A stretch of DNA of 41,945 bases from Streptomyces sp. SA15 (GCF_002291145.1 NZ_NTGE01000043.1:1-41945), one strand, 5' to 3'. Counted from the first letter of the stretch, positions 1-7,939 are shown. Notes: generated from the letters alone by a model not told the origin. Numbers and translations are program-made.

Positions 1-2272
1 CGCCGCCACCGCCCCGGCCCCCCTGGCGCTGCTGCGGCGGACGCCCACCGCGCTGCCGCCGCTCGCCGGAGGGCTGCCGCTCCTGCGGCGCGGCCTCGTC
101 GTCCAGCCGCAGCGTCAGTGAGATCCGCTTGCGCGGAATGTCGACGTCCAGCACCTTCACCTTGACGATGTCGCCGGGCTTCACCACGTCCCGCGGGTCC
201 TTGACGAACGTCTTCGACATCGCGGAGACGTGCGCCAGACCGTCCTGGTGGACACCCACATCGATGAACGCCCCGAACGCCGCCACATTCGTGACCACGC
301 CCTCCAGGATCATCCCGGAGGACAGGTCGGAGATCTTCTCGACGCCCTCCTTGAAGGTGGCCGTCTTGAACGCGGGCCGCGGGTCGCGCCCGGGCTTCTC
401 CAGCTCCTTGAGGATGTCGCTCACCGTCGGCAGACCGAACGTCTCGTCCACGAAGTCCTGCGGCTTCAGCGAGCGCAGCACACCGGTGTTGCCGACGAGC
501 GAGGCGACCTCCTGCCCGGACGTCTGCACCATCCGCCGCACGACCGGATACGCCTCCGGGTGCACGCTGGACGCGTCCAGCGGGTCGTCGCCGCCGCGGA
601 TGCGCAGGAAGCCCGCACACTGCTCGTACGCCTTCGGGCCGAGCCGCGCCACACCCTTCAGCTGCGTGCGCGACTTGAAGGGGCCGTTGCTGTCCCGGTG
701 CGCCACGATGTTCTCGGCGAGCCCGGAGGTGATGCCGGAGACCCGGGCCAGCAGCGGCGCCGACGCCGTGTTGACGTCGACCCCCACCCCGTTCACACAG
801 TCCTCCACCACCGCGTCCAGCGAACGCGACAGCTTCACCTCGGACAGGTCGTGCTGGTACTGGCCGACACCGATCGACTTCGGGTCGATCTTCACCAGCT
901 CGGCCAGCGGGTCCTGGAGCCGGCGGGCGATCGACACCGCGCCGCGCAGCGACACGTCCATGTCGGGCAGCTCCTGCGAGGCGAACGCGGAGGCCGAGTA
1001 CACCGAGGCGCCCGCCTCCGACACCATGACCTTGGTGAGTTTCAACTCCGGGTGCTTGGTGATCAGTTCACCGGCGAGCTTGTCGGTCTCCCGGGACGCC
1101 GTGCCGTTGCCGATCGCGATCAGCTCGACCGCGTGCTCCTTCGCCAGCCGGGCCAGCTTGGCGATCGCCTCGTCCCACTTGTTGGCCGGGACATGCGGGT
1201 AGATCACGTCCGTGGCGACGACCTTGCCGGTCGCGTCGACGACGGCGACCTTCACGCCCGTACGGAAGCCGGGGTCCAGGCCCAGCGTCGCGCGCGTGCC
1301 GGCCGGGGCGGCGAGCAGCAGGTCGCGCAGGTTCGCCGCGAAGACGTTCACGGCCTCGTCCTCCGCCGCCGTACGCAGGCGCAGCCTGAGGTCGATGCCG
1401 AGGTGCACCAGGATGCGGGTGCGCCAGGCCCAGCGGACCGTGTCCTGCAGCCACTTGTCGGCCGGACGGCCCCGGTCGGTGATCCCGAAGCGGTGCGCCA
1501 CCATGCCCTCGTACGACGAAGGACCGTCCGTCGGCTCCTCGGGCTCAAGGACCAGGTCGAGGACCTCCTCCTTCTCGCCGCGCAGCATGGCGAGGATGCG
1601 GTGCGAGGGCAGCTCGGTGAACGGCTCGGCGAAGTCGAAGTAGTCGGCGAACTTGGCGCCCGCCTCCTCCTTGCCCTCCCGCACCTTCGCCGCCAGCCGC
1701 CCGCGCACCCACATGCGCTCGCGCAGCTCGCCGATCAGGTCGGCGTCCTCCGAGAACCGCTCGGTGAGGATCGCCCGGGCCCCGTCGAGCGCGGCCTGCG
1801 GATCGGCCACGCCCTTGTCGGCGTCGACGAACGCGGCGGCCGCGGCGAGCGGTTCGACGGTCGGATCACCGAGCAGCCCGTCGGCCAGCGGCTCCAGGCC
1901 CGCCTCACGCGCGATCTGCGCCTTCGTGCGCCGCTTGGGCTTGTACGGCAGGTAGATGTCCTCCAGGCGCGCCTTGGTCTCCGCCGCCCGGATCCGCGCC
2001 TCGAGCTCCTCGGTGAGCTTGCCCTGCTCGCGCACCGAGTCGAGGATCGCCGTCCGCCGTTCCTCCAGCTCCCGCAGATAGCGCAGCCGCTCCTCGATCG
2101 TGCGCAGCTGCGCGTCGTCGAGCATCTCGGTCGCTTCCTTGCGGTAGCGGGCGATGAAGGGAACCGTGGAACCGCCGTCGAGCAGCTCCACGGCAGCCTT
2201 GACCTGCCGCTCCCGTACGCCGAGTTCCTCGGCGATCCTGCCTTCGATGGACCCTACGAGGGGTGTCGTCAC
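1..2272 (-). CDS. tex: Tex family RNA-binding transcription accessory protein, 3' end outside the window
   Basis: About 757 codons are present, running off the left edge, so the C-terminus is missing. The protein starts at a GTG (2270-2272) giving [19 protein letters not shown], typical of Tex. Next come the helical N-terminal core, a YqgF-like RNase H fold (around [19 protein letters not shown]), a helix-hairpin-helix region ([15 protein letters not shown]) and a C-terminal S1 domain ([20 protein letters not shown]) followed by a Gly/Arg/Gln-rich tail. Tex proteins are cytoplasmic nucleic-acid-binding factors linked to transcription and RNA metabolism; the role here is inferred from the family. 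A GGAGAAGG element sits 12 nt before the GTG. The apparent long plus-strand frames over this gene are codon-bias shadows. Identification is very secure; the exact start is moderately secure. Confidence 0.95.
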   Translation of the reverse strand, partial: MTTPLVGSIEGRIAEELGVRERQVKAAVELLDGGSTVPFIARYRKEATEMLDDAQLRTIEERLRYLRELEERRTAILDSVREQGKLTEELEARIRAAETKARLEDIYLPYKPKRRTKAQIAREAGLEPLADGLLGDPTVEPLAAAAAFVDADKGVADPQAALDGARAILTERFSEDADLIGELRERMWVRGRLAAKVREGKEEAGAKFADYFDFAEPFTELPSHRILAMLRGEKEEVLDLVLEPEEPTDGPSSYEGMVAHRFGITDRGRPADKWLQDTVRWAWRTRILVHLGIDLRLRLRTAAEDEAVNVFAANLRDLLLAAPAGTRATLGLDPGFRTGVKVAVVDATGKVVATDVIYPHVPANKWDEAIAKLARLAKEHAVELIAIGNGTASRETDKLAGELITKHPELKLTKVMVSEAGASVYSASAFASQELPDMDVSLRGAVSIARRLQDPLAELVKIDPKSIGVGQYQHDLSEVKLSRSLDAVVEDCVNGVGVDVNTASAPLLARVSGITSGLAENIVAHRDSNGPFKSRTQLKGVARLGPKAYEQCAGFLRIRGGDDPLDASSVHPEAYPVVRRMVQTSGQEVASLVGNTGVLRSLKPQDFVDETFGLPTVSDILKELEKPGRDPRPAFKTATFKEGVEKISDLSSGMILEGVVTNVAAFGAFIDVGVHQDGLAHVSAMSKTFVKDPRDVVKPGDIVKVKVLDVDIPRKRISLTLRLDDEAAPQERQPSGERRQRGGRPPQQRQGGRGGGG

Positions 2273-2377
2273 GATCCCGTACCGCCTTCTCCACTGAGGT
2301 TGCGCGGCAATTGTGGCAGGTGGCACCGACAACCGGGGATCAGGGCGACAACCGGCGGGGCGGCGTGGGTGGGCGCA

Positions 2378-2509
2378 TCAGACCCTGCGGCTGCGGGTCG
2401 AGCGCGAGGCGCCGCCGAAGAGCCGGGCCAGGGCCCGGAAGGGCAGCGTCACCACGGTGGCGACGGCGCCACCGATCTGGCGCAGAACATCTGCGATCGC
2501 ACGGAACAC
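2378..2509 (-). CDS. LPFR-motif small protein (43 aa)
   Basis: This short gene starts with GTG (2507-2509) and ends with TGA (2378-2380). The product begins VFRAIADVLRQIGGAVATVV, continues with TLPFRALARLFGG and ends in a basic Ser/Arg tail. The central LPFR motif after an amphipathic helix matches a family of tiny actinobacterial proteins of about 40-45 residues that I know only as LPFR-motif small proteins; their function is unknown to me. A GGGG-rich ribosome site lies 6-9 nt upstream. The gene is co-oriented with tex and 105 bp upstream of it, so the two may share a transcript. The amphipathic helix could bind a membrane, but that is inference. Confidence 0.8.
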   Translation of the reverse strand: MFRAIADVLRQIGGAVATVVTLPFRALARLFGGASRSTRSRRV

Positions 2510-2638
2510 GAGTTTCCCCTTTCCTCTCCCGGCCACTCCGGCAGGGAGCGGACCGGGTACCTCGGCAACGGCCAGGCATGCGCCGTCGCATCCGGGCCGG
2601 TCATTCAGCCGGAGGACAGGGAGACCGCCAGGAGCGCC

Positions 2639-2712
2639 GTGCGGCGCTGCCGGTAGGTCCGGTGGATGTGTTGTTGTGCGGCGCTGCCGGTAGGTCCCGG
2701 TGGGTGTGTTGT
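2639..2712. repeat. Two-copy 36/37-bp tandem repeat
   Basis: Copy 1 is 2639-2674 and copy 2 is 2676-2712. Each contains GTGCGGCGCTGCCGGTAGGT followed by a GGTGG-TGTGTTGT tail. The copies differ by one inserted C and one A/G change, and a third partial start (GTGCGG) follows at 2711. The 284-bp gap 2510-2793 between the LPFR gene and the next gene shows nothing else I can name. Confidence 0.8.
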
Positions 2713-2793
2713 GCGGTGTCGGCCGGAGGGCCCGTCAGGGCGACGGCGCGGGAGACTCCCGGATCGTCGCCCCCGCTTCCGCCGCGCCGCTCT

Positions 2794-3663
2794 TCAGCGC
2801 TTGCCGAGCAGGTCCGCCGGAAAGGCGCCCGCGGCGAGGGCGGCGCGTGCGAAGCCTGTGCCGAGCTCTGTCAGACGCGCGACGCCGTCCGCGCCCAGGT
2901 GCTCGTACGGGGCCCGGTCCAGCCGGTCGGTCTCCCGCTCGATCCCCTCGCGCAGCGCGACCCCCTGCTCCGTCAGCTCACCGTCCTCGTCCAGCAGCCC
3001 GCGCTCCCGCAGCCGCCCGCTCGCCGCGTCCCAGTCCTCCCGGGTCCAGCCGCGGGTGTCGCACACCCACTTGGGCGTCATGCCCTTGCCGGTTGCCGTA
3101 TGGGTCACCACCGCCTCCAGACCGTCGAGCCCCGCGGACATCAGGGCGACGAGATGGCCGTCGCCCCGGTGCTCGCGCAGCAGTGTGGCGGCGTGCCAGT
3201 ACGCCAGGTGCGGCTCCTCGGGCACCGGCAGGTCGGCGTGCGCGGAGTACAGCGGCCGGGCACTGCGCGAGCAGGCCTCGGCGGCGCGCAGGGCGAGCCG
3301 CGCCGCCTCCGCCATCTCGGCGGACACCGGCGTCTCGTCGCCGAGCAGGCGGCGCAGGGTCGCGTCGACGGCACGCGCGCGTGCCGCCAGGATCTGCTCG
3401 GGCGTGGCCGTGGCCCACACCGCGGGCACGTGCCGGGCCACGAGTTCGTGCTTGTAGTTGTAGAAGGCAGCCGTCACCGTGCCGGCCCCGACCGGCCCCA
3501 GAGCGGCCGCCCGCACCGCGAAGTTGACGGCCCGGGGGTGCGTGACGCCGAGCGCGCCCAGCTCCCGGCCCAGGTCGGGGGAGAAGTAGTGCGTCGCGTG
3601 CAGGGAGTTGAGCACGTTGTGGCAGCGGCGGCCCGCGCGCGGGTCCAGGGCGACGGTAGTCAT
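2794..3663 (-). CDS. SCO6745-like conserved actinobacterial protein with C-terminal winged-helix-like segment
   Basis: The start used is ATG at 3661-3663 (MTTVALDPRAGRRCHNVLNS), giving 289 residues; a GTG at 3670-3672 would add three. The protein is Ala- and Leu-rich and largely helical. Its C-terminal third (TREDWDAASGRLRERGLLD, then a short wing and ELTEQG) resembles a MarR-like winged helix. I recognise it as the SCO6745-type family, whose function is unknown. There is no clear ribosome site and a perfect palindrome ends 11 nt before the ATG, so the transcript may be nearly leaderless and tightly controlled. It is divergent from the GlxA-type regulator. The function is not assigned. Confidence 0.8.
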   Translation of the reverse strand: MTTVALDPRAGRRCHNVLNSLHATHYFSPDLGRELGALGVTHPRAVNFAVRAAALGPVGAGTVTAAFYNYKHELVARHVPAVWATATPEQILAARARAVDATLRRLLGDETPVSAEMAEAARLALRAAEACSRSARPLYSAHADLPVPEEPHLAYWHAATLLREHRGDGHLVALMSAGLDGLEAVVTHTATGKGMTPKWVCDTRGWTREDWDAASGRLRERGLLDEDGELTEQGVALREGIERETDRLDRAPYEHLGADGVARLTELGTGFARAALAAGAFPADLLGKR

Positions 3664-3674
3664 ATGGCGCACGT

Positions 3675-3690
3675 TACCGACCGGTCGGTA
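3675..3690. promoter_or_regulatory. Perfect 16-bp palindrome, TetR-type operator candidate
   Basis: TACCGACCGGTCGGTA is identical to its own reverse complement. It lies in the 126-bp divergent spacer, immediately upstream of the 2794-3663 gene. Palindromes of this form are typical of TetR/AcrR-family operators. No TetR gene is adjacent, so the regulator would act in trans. Confidence 0.65.
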
Positions 3691-3789
3691 CCTGATCCAG
3701 GTGTCGGTGTCCCGCAGCCGGCCGGTGTGGCAGGAAAGGTGGGGAACTCGTCATTGCGGCCACCCGCCCCTCACTCAAGAATCGAGGGC

Positions 3790-4749
3790 ATGGCCCAGCG
3801 AACCGTTCTCGTCGTCCTCTTCGACGACATCCAGAGCCTCGATGTCACCGGCCCCGTGGAGGTGTTCGCCGGGGCCGAGACGCACACCCCGGGGACGTAC
3901 CGCATCCGTACGGCCTCGCTGGACGGCGCCCCGGTGCGCACCTCCGGCGGCCTGACCTTCGTCCCGGACGGGGCCCTCGCCGACGCACCCGCCCCGCACA
4001 CGCTCCTCGTCCCCGGCGGCCAGGGCACCCGGCGCCCTGCCCCGCGCCTGACCGACTGGCTGCGCGAGCAAGGCCCGCGCGCGGAGCGCCTGGTCTCCGT
4101 CTGCACCGGCGCGGTCCTGCTCGCCGAAGCGGGCCTGCTGGACGGCCGCCGCGCCACGACCCACTGGGCGTACTGCGACAAGCTGGCCCGTGACCACCCG
4201 GCGATCGAGGTCGACGCCGAACCCATCTACGTACGCGACGGACACGTCTCCACCTCCGCCGGCGTCACCTCGGGCATCGACCTCGCGCTGGCCCTGGTAG
4301 AGGAGGACCTGGGCCGGGACGTGGCGCTCACCGTCGCCCGCCACCTGGTCGTCTTCCTGCGCAGGCCCGGCAACCAGGCCCAGTTCAGCGCCCAGCTCGC
4401 CGTCCAGACCGCCAAACGCGACCCGCTCCGCGAGGTCCAGCGGTGGATCAGCGAACACCCCGCCGACAACCTGACCGTCGAGTCCCTGGCCGAGCGCGCC
4501 CGCCTCTCCCCCCGCCACTTCGCCCGCGCCTTCCTGGCCGAGACCGGCATGACCCCCGGCCGCTACGTCGACCGCGTCCGCCTCGAACACGCCCGCCGCC
4601 TCCTGGAGGACACAGGGGACGGCGTCGAGGAAATCTCCCGCGCCAGCGGCTACGGCACCCCCGAAGCCATGCGCCGCGCCTTCATCAAGGCGCTCGGCGC
4701 AGCCCCAGCCGAATACCGCCGCCGCTTCCGCCCGGCCCCCACCCACTGA
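3790..4749 (+). CDS. GlxA family transcriptional regulator (DJ-1/PfpI domain plus AraC helix-turn-helix)
   Basis: The product has 319 residues from ATG 3790. Residues 1 to about 175 form a DJ-1/PfpI (class I glutamine amidotransferase-like) domain: VVLFDDIQSLDVTGPVEVF, a nucleophile-elbow cysteine C105 in SVCTGAVLLAEAG, and TTHW. Residues about 215-315 carry two AraC/XylS helix-turn-helix units (LTVESLAERARLSPRHFARA and VEEISRASGYGTPEAMRRAF). Such GlxA-type regulators usually sense a small molecule through the N-terminal domain. The open frame extends far upstream of 3790, but only the sequence from this ATG matches the family. A second DJ-1 protein lies 375 bp downstream on the same strand, suggesting a functional pair. 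The ligand is unknown. Confidence 0.93.
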   Translation: MAQRTVLVVLFDDIQSLDVTGPVEVFAGAETHTPGTYRIRTASLDGAPVRTSGGLTFVPDGALADAPAPHTLLVPGGQGTRRPAPRLTDWLREQGPRAERLVSVCTGAVLLAEAGLLDGRRATTHWAYCDKLARDHPAIEVDAEPIYVRDGHVSTSAGVTSGIDLALALVEEDLGRDVALTVARHLVVFLRRPGNQAQFSAQLAVQTAKRDPLREVQRWISEHPADNLTVESLAERARLSPRHFARAFLAETGMTPGRYVDRVRLEHARRLLEDTGDGVEEISRASGYGTPEAMRRAFIKALGAAPAEYRRRFRPAPTH

Positions 4750-4757
4750 CCTCGGAC

Positions 4758-4960
4758 CCGCTGGCGCGCGCCATGCGTCCGCGAGATCCGTCGCCGGTCG
4801 GCCGGCGCCTGCCAGGCGCCCGTTGACGGCCGGCGCCTGCCCGCTGACCTTCGCCCATCTGCTCGCTGACCTTCGCCCTCGGTCCGCTGGCGCGCGCCAC
4901 GCGTCCGCGAGATCCGCCGCCGGTCGGCCGGCGCCTGCCAGGCGCCCGTTGACGGCCGGC
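4758..4960. repeat. Long direct repeat (2 x 77 bp, 126-bp offset) in a decaying GCTGACC/CCGCTGGCGC repeat region
   Basis: Copies at 4758-4834 and 4884-4960 match at 75 of 77 positions. The intervening and following DNA to about 5060 repeats the smaller modules GCTGACCT and CCGCTGGCGCC several times (for example near 4990 and 5030). The whole 374-bp interval 4750-5123 between the two DJ-1 genes consists of this material plus the ribosome site of the next gene. No terminator or promoter is evident. Its reverse frame reads a repetitive Ala/Arg/Gly peptide, which I regard as non-coding. Confidence 0.85.
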
Positions 4961-5123
4961 ATCTGCTCGCTGACCTCGGCCACCGCTCCGCTGGCGCCCG
5001 CAAGGCGCCGGCTGACCTCTGCTACCGGCCCGCTGGCGCCCACCACGCGCCCACCGACGCCCGGCGCACCCACCCTCTGTCCTCCGCCCGCCGACACCCG
5101 CCCCAGCCACCGAAAGGCCCCCC

Positions 5124-5759
5124 ATGCAGATCGCCATCCTCCTCTACGACCGCTTCACCGCCCTGGACGCCGTCGGCCCGTACGAGACCCTCGGCCGTCT
5201 CCCCGACGCCGAGACCGTCTTCGTCGCCGAGCGGACCGGTCCCGTCCGCAACGAGACCGGCAACCTCGCCCTCACCGCCGACAAGGCGCTCGACGAGGTG
5301 ACCCGCCCCGACATCGTGGTCGTCCCGGGCGGCCCGGGTCAGACCCCGCAGATGGAGAACGACACGCTCCTGGACTGGCTGCGCGCCGCCGACGCTACCA
5401 GCACCTGGACGACCTCGGTGTGCACCGGCTCCCTGCTGCTGGCCGCCGCCGGGCTCCTCGAGGGCCGCCGGGCGACCTCGCACTGGCTCGCCCTGGATTT
5501 CCTGAAGCAGTTCGGCGTCGAGCCGACAGGGGAGCGGGTGGTGAGCGACGGCAAGTATGTCACCGCGGCCGGTGTCTCCTCCGGCATCGACATGGGCCTG
5601 ACCCTGCTCGGCCGGATCGCGGGTGACGCACACGCCCAGGCCGTACAGCTGTTGACCGAGTACGACCCGCAGCCGCCCTACGACGCCGGATCCCCGCAGA
5701 AGGCCCCGGCCCATCTGGTCGAGGAGATCCGCGGAAAGAGCCGCTTCATCCTGACGTAG
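5124..5759 (+). CDS. DJ-1/PfpI family protein, isonitrile hydratase-like
   Basis: The product has 211 residues from ATG 5124, with GAAAGG 7 nt upstream. It is a single DJ-1/PfpI domain: IAILLYDRFTALDAVGPYE (Asp15), the cysteine elbow TTSVCTGSLLLAAAGLL (Cys100) and ATSHW, then AAGVSSGIDMGLTLL. The Asp15/Cys100 spacing resembles bacterial isocyanide (isonitrile) hydratases, which hydrate isonitriles to N-formamides; that activity here is inferred. There is no DNA-binding domain, unlike the upstream GlxA-type regulator whose N-terminal half it resembles. The last 14 bp overlap the 3' end of the convergent enoyl-CoA hydratase gene. Confidence 0.92.
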   Translation: MQIAILLYDRFTALDAVGPYETLGRLPDAETVFVAERTGPVRNETGNLALTADKALDEVTRPDIVVVPGGPGQTPQMENDTLLDWLRAADATSTWTTSVCTGSLLLAAAGLLEGRRATSHWLALDFLKQFGVEPTGERVVSDGKYVTAAGVSSGIDMGLTLLGRIAGDAHAQAVQLLTEYDPQPPYDAGSPQKAPAHLVEEIRGKSRFILT

Positions 5760-6501
5760 GCACGCTCCAGGTGAAGCACGGCTGTCTGCGCTCCAGGAAC
5801 GCGGCGACGCCCTCCGCGGTGTCGCCGCTGCCGCGTGCCTGCGTGGACCAGTACGCGTCCCGGTCGGTGCGGCCGTTCGCGAACTCCTTCGCCGCCGCCT
5901 GCGTCAGCTGAGAGCGGGACACCAGGACCCGGGTGAACTCCGCGACCCGCTGGCCGAGTTCTCCCGCGGGCAGCACCTCGTCCACCAGACCGGTGCGTAG
6001 GGCCCGCCCGGTGTCGATCAACTCCCCGGAGAACAACAGGTACTTGGCGGTCGCCGGACCCACCAGCGCCACCAGCCGCCGGGTGGCGGAGGCCGGATAC
6101 ACCACGCCCAGCTTGGCCGGGGTCACCCCGAACAGCGCGCCCTCCTCGGCGAACCGCAGATCGCAGGCCGCCGCGAGTTGCGCCCCGCCGCCCACACAGT
6201 GACCGCGGATCGCCGCCAGCGTCGGCTTCGGGAAGGCCGCGAGGGCATCCTCGGCGCGCACGGCGAGCCCCTGCGCCTCCTCCGGCGACCCCCGGAGCGT
6301 GGAGATGTCGGCCCCCGCGCAGAACGTACCGCCCTCGCCCGTCACCACCAGCGCCCGTACGCCCGGATCGGCCGCCAGCGAGTCGAGCAGCGGCGGCAGC
6401 GCCCGCCACATCGCGGCCGTCATCACGTTGCGCTTGGCCGGGTGCTGGACGACGACGGTGGCGACCGAGTCGTTGACGCTGTGCAGCAGCTGCGGCTCCA
6501 T
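5746..6501 (-). CDS. Enoyl-CoA hydratase/isomerase family protein
   Basis: The product has 251 residues and starts at ATG 6499-6501 (MEPQLLHSVNDSVATVVVQH). Crotonase-fold landmarks are ALVVTGEGGTFCAGADIS and IRGHCVGGGAQLAAACDLRF, which form the oxyanion-hole regions, then KLGVVYPASATRRLVALVG. The length is usual for a single-domain crotonase. Members act on acyl-CoA thioesters in the cytoplasm, commonly in fatty acid oxidation. The substrate cannot be deduced and I could not place both canonical catalytic glutamates with confidence. It is divergent from the HdeD-like gene with a 66-bp spacer, and its 3' end overlaps the DJ-1 gene. Confidence 0.92.
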   Translation of the reverse strand: MEPQLLHSVNDSVATVVVQHPAKRNVMTAAMWRALPPLLDSLAADPGVRALVVTGEGGTFCAGADISTLRGSPEEAQGLAVRAEDALAAFPKPTLAAIRGHCVGGGAQLAAACDLRFAEEGALFGVTPAKLGVVYPASATRRLVALVGPATAKYLLFSGELIDTGRALRTGLVDEVLPAGELGQRVAEFTRVLVSRSQLTQAAAKEFANGRTDRDAYWSTQARGSGDTAEGVAAFLERRQPCFTWSVPTSG

Positions 6502-6502
6502 G

Positions 6503-6521
6503 CGGCGGATGCTATCCGCCG
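6503..6521. promoter_or_regulatory. 19-bp inverted repeat abutting the enoyl-CoA hydratase start codon
   Basis: CGGCGGAT and ATCCGCCG are perfect 8-bp arms around GCT. The repeat ends one base from the start codon of the minus-strand gene, inside the 66-bp divergent spacer. It could be an operator for both genes or a hairpin at the mRNA 5' end. Confidence 0.5.
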
Positions 6522-6567
6522 TCACCGACCGTACGATCAAGAAGGGGCCTGCTCCGAGGAGGCGCCG

Positions 6568-7248
6568 ATGGCCAGAGCCGCCAAGAACGCCAAGAACGCC
6601 AAGAACGCCAAGAACGCCAAGAACGCCAACAACAACGCCGGGGTCGCCCGGCTGATCCGCGGCTTCGGCTGGCTGGCCGCGCTCGGTGTGATCCTGGTGA
6701 TCGCGGGACTGATCGGGCTGATGTACACCGGGGTGGCCACGCTCACCTCGATGCTCCTGTTCGGCTGGCTGCTGCTGATCGGCGGCGCCGTCGGGCTGCT
6801 GCACGCGGTCCAGGCCCGGGGTTCCCCCTTCTTCTGGCTCGGCGTCGTCGTGGCCGCCCTGAACATCGCGGCCGGAGTGGTCGTGATCAGGCGCCCGGAG
6901 GCGGCGGCCGAGGCCCTGACCATGTTCGCCGCGCTGCTGTTCCTGACCGGCGGGGTGTTCCGCCTGGTCGGCAGCCTGGTGGTGCGCGGCCCGCAGTTCG
7001 GCTGGACGCTGCTGCAGGGCGCGTTCGACCTGGTCCTCGGCATCGGGGTGCTGGCCTCCTGGCCGAGCAGCAGGTACGTGATCGGCGCTCTCTTCTCCCT
7101 CGCCCTGCTCTTCGACGGGCTCGGTCTCGTCGCGACCGGCTTCGGCGGGCGCCGAATCGCCGGCATGGTGTCCGACCGGCTCACCCCGGACGACGACACA
7201 CGGAGCGGATCGGGCAACCCGGCCGGCAAACCCGTACAACCCGACTAG
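6568..7248 (+). CDS. HdeD family (DUF308) integral membrane protein with Ala-Lys-Asn repeat N-terminus
   Basis: The product has 226 residues from ATG 6568, preceded by GAGGAGG. After a basic N-terminus of five Ala-Lys-Asn units come about six membrane helices, including WLAALGVILVIAGLIGLMY, SMLLFGWLLLIGGAVGLLHA and GVVVAALNIAAGVVVI. This pattern fits the HdeD/DUF308 family of small membrane proteins, which is associated with acid resistance in E. coli; a stress role here is inference. The tail is hydrophilic (DDDTRSGSGNPAGKPVQPD). The N-terminal repeat is encoded by exact 9-bp units and could vary in length between strains. Confidence 0.88.
   Translation: MARAAKNAKNAKNAKNAKNANNNAGVARLIRGFGWLAALGVILVIAGLIGLMYTGVATLTSMLLFGWLLLIGGAVGLLHAVQARGSPFFWLGVVVAALNIAAGVVVIRRPEAAAEALTMFAALLFLTGGVFRLVGSLVVRGPQFGWTLLQGAFDLVLGIGVLASWPSSRYVIGALFSLALLFDGLGLVATGFGGRRIAGMVSDRLTPDDDTRSGSGNPAGKPVQPD
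6580..6633 (+). repeat. In-frame 9-bp tandem repeat, five exact copies plus one variant
   Basis: GCCAAGAAC is repeated exactly at 6580, 6589, 6598, 6607 and 6616, followed by GCCAACAAC at 6625. It encodes (Ala-Lys-Asn)5-Ala-Asn-Asn at the cytoplasmic N-terminus of the HdeD-like protein. Copy-number change would keep the reading frame. Confidence 0.95.
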
Positions 7249-7366
7249 TTCGGGAAGTCGGCGCGGAGCGGGACAGGAGCGGTCCAACAACTGACTGTGT
7301 CATACGCCAACGGTCAGAAGTGCTCGATACCGGCTGACTTCTGTTCAGGGCTCTGGGCCGGAGGGG

Positions 7367-7401
7367 TCGATTGCCAACACTCGACGTGTGGTGACAATCG
7401 A
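7367..7401. promoter_or_regulatory. 35-bp imperfect palindrome upstream of the anti-sigma-type ATPase gene
   Basis: The sequence from TCGATTG (7367) to CAATCGA (7401) is centred on A7384, and 14 of 17 base pairs are complementary (mismatches at 7374/7394, 7377/7391 and 7381/7387). It is too regular to be chance and looks like an operator for a dimeric regulator, or a 5'-leader stem. A smaller inverted repeat (CAGAAGT 7315-7321, ACTTCTG 7337-7343) lies just upstream. The palindrome argues for translation starting at 7424 rather than at the GTG codons inside it. Confidence 0.6.
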
Positions 7402-7423
7402 GCGCAAGGGTGGCGACCGGACG

Positions 7424-7933
7424 ATGGAGAACCACGGGCGCGGGCCCGACCCACGCCCAGCGGGCGGCACGGACGAACCCCTCGACGCGGTGCCGCCGGA
7501 CCCCCTGCCGTACGAGGGCGTGTGGCGGTTCACCGCTCCCGCCGTCGACGCCTCCGTCCCCCAGGCGCGACACGCCGTACGGGACCTGCTGTACCGCCAG
7601 GGGGTGCCGGTCTCCGACGACCTGGTCCAGGGATTGCTGCTGATCGTCTCGGAACTGGTCACGAACGCTGTGCGGCACGCGGCGCTGCTTTCGCCGATGC
7701 TGGCCGTGGAGGTCGCCGTAGGTGCCGAGTGGGTGCGGGTGTCCGTGGAGGACAACCACCCCTACCGCCCGAGCGCCCTGGAGGCCGACCACGGCCGGAC
7801 GGGAGGCCGCGGACTGCTCCTGGTCACCGAGATCACCCGGGAGGCGGGCGGGGTGTGCGACGTCGAGCACACCGCGAGCGGCGGCAAGGTGATCTGGGCC
7901 GCCCTGCCGCTCAAGCCCGCGCAGGTGCCGTGA
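7424..7933 (+). CDS. ATP-binding anti-sigma-regulatory-type protein (HATPase_c_2)
   Basis: The product has 169 residues if ATG 7424 is the start; a GTG at 7388 or 7391 is possible but lies inside a palindrome and lacks a ribosome site. The GHKL ATPase motifs are an N-box (LLLIVSELVTNAVRHAAL), a degenerate G1 region (VRVSVEDNHPYRP) and a G2 box (GGRGLLLVTEI). This is the RsbW/SpoIIAB-like class that is abundant in Streptomyces and usually binds sigma or anti-anti-sigma partners or acts as a Ser/Thr kinase. No partner gene is adjacent. It ends 6 bp from the convergent idi stop codon. Confidence 0.88.
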   Translation: MENHGRGPDPRPAGGTDEPLDAVPPDPLPYEGVWRFTAPAVDASVPQARHAVRDLLYRQGVPVSDDLVQGLLLIVSELVTNAVRHAALLSPMLAVEVAVGAEWVRVSVEDNHPYRPSALEADHGRTGGRGLLLVTEITREAGGVCDVEHTASGGKVIWAALPLKPAQVP

Positions 7934-7939
7934 CGCTCG

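Noticed and set aside
230..2656. 808-codon open frame on the plus strand
   Set aside because: It mirrors tex codon by codon, is rich in Arg/His/Gln/Asp typical of GC-rich antisense frames, and has no recognisable domain.
2263..3789. Upstream extension of the GlxA-type regulator frame
   Set aside because: The extra 509 codons overlap the minus-strand SCO6745-like gene and resemble no protein; ATG 3790 matches the family start.
3775..5097. 440-codon minus-strand frame with repeated Ala/Gly/Arg peptide units
   Set aside because: The repeats come from the non-coding mosaic at 4750-5100 and the rest is antisense to the GlxA-type gene.
7388..7423. GTG starts at 7388 or 7391 for the anti-sigma-type ATPase
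   Set aside because: They lie within a 35-bp palindrome and have no ribosome site; ATG 7424 is preferred, though not proven.
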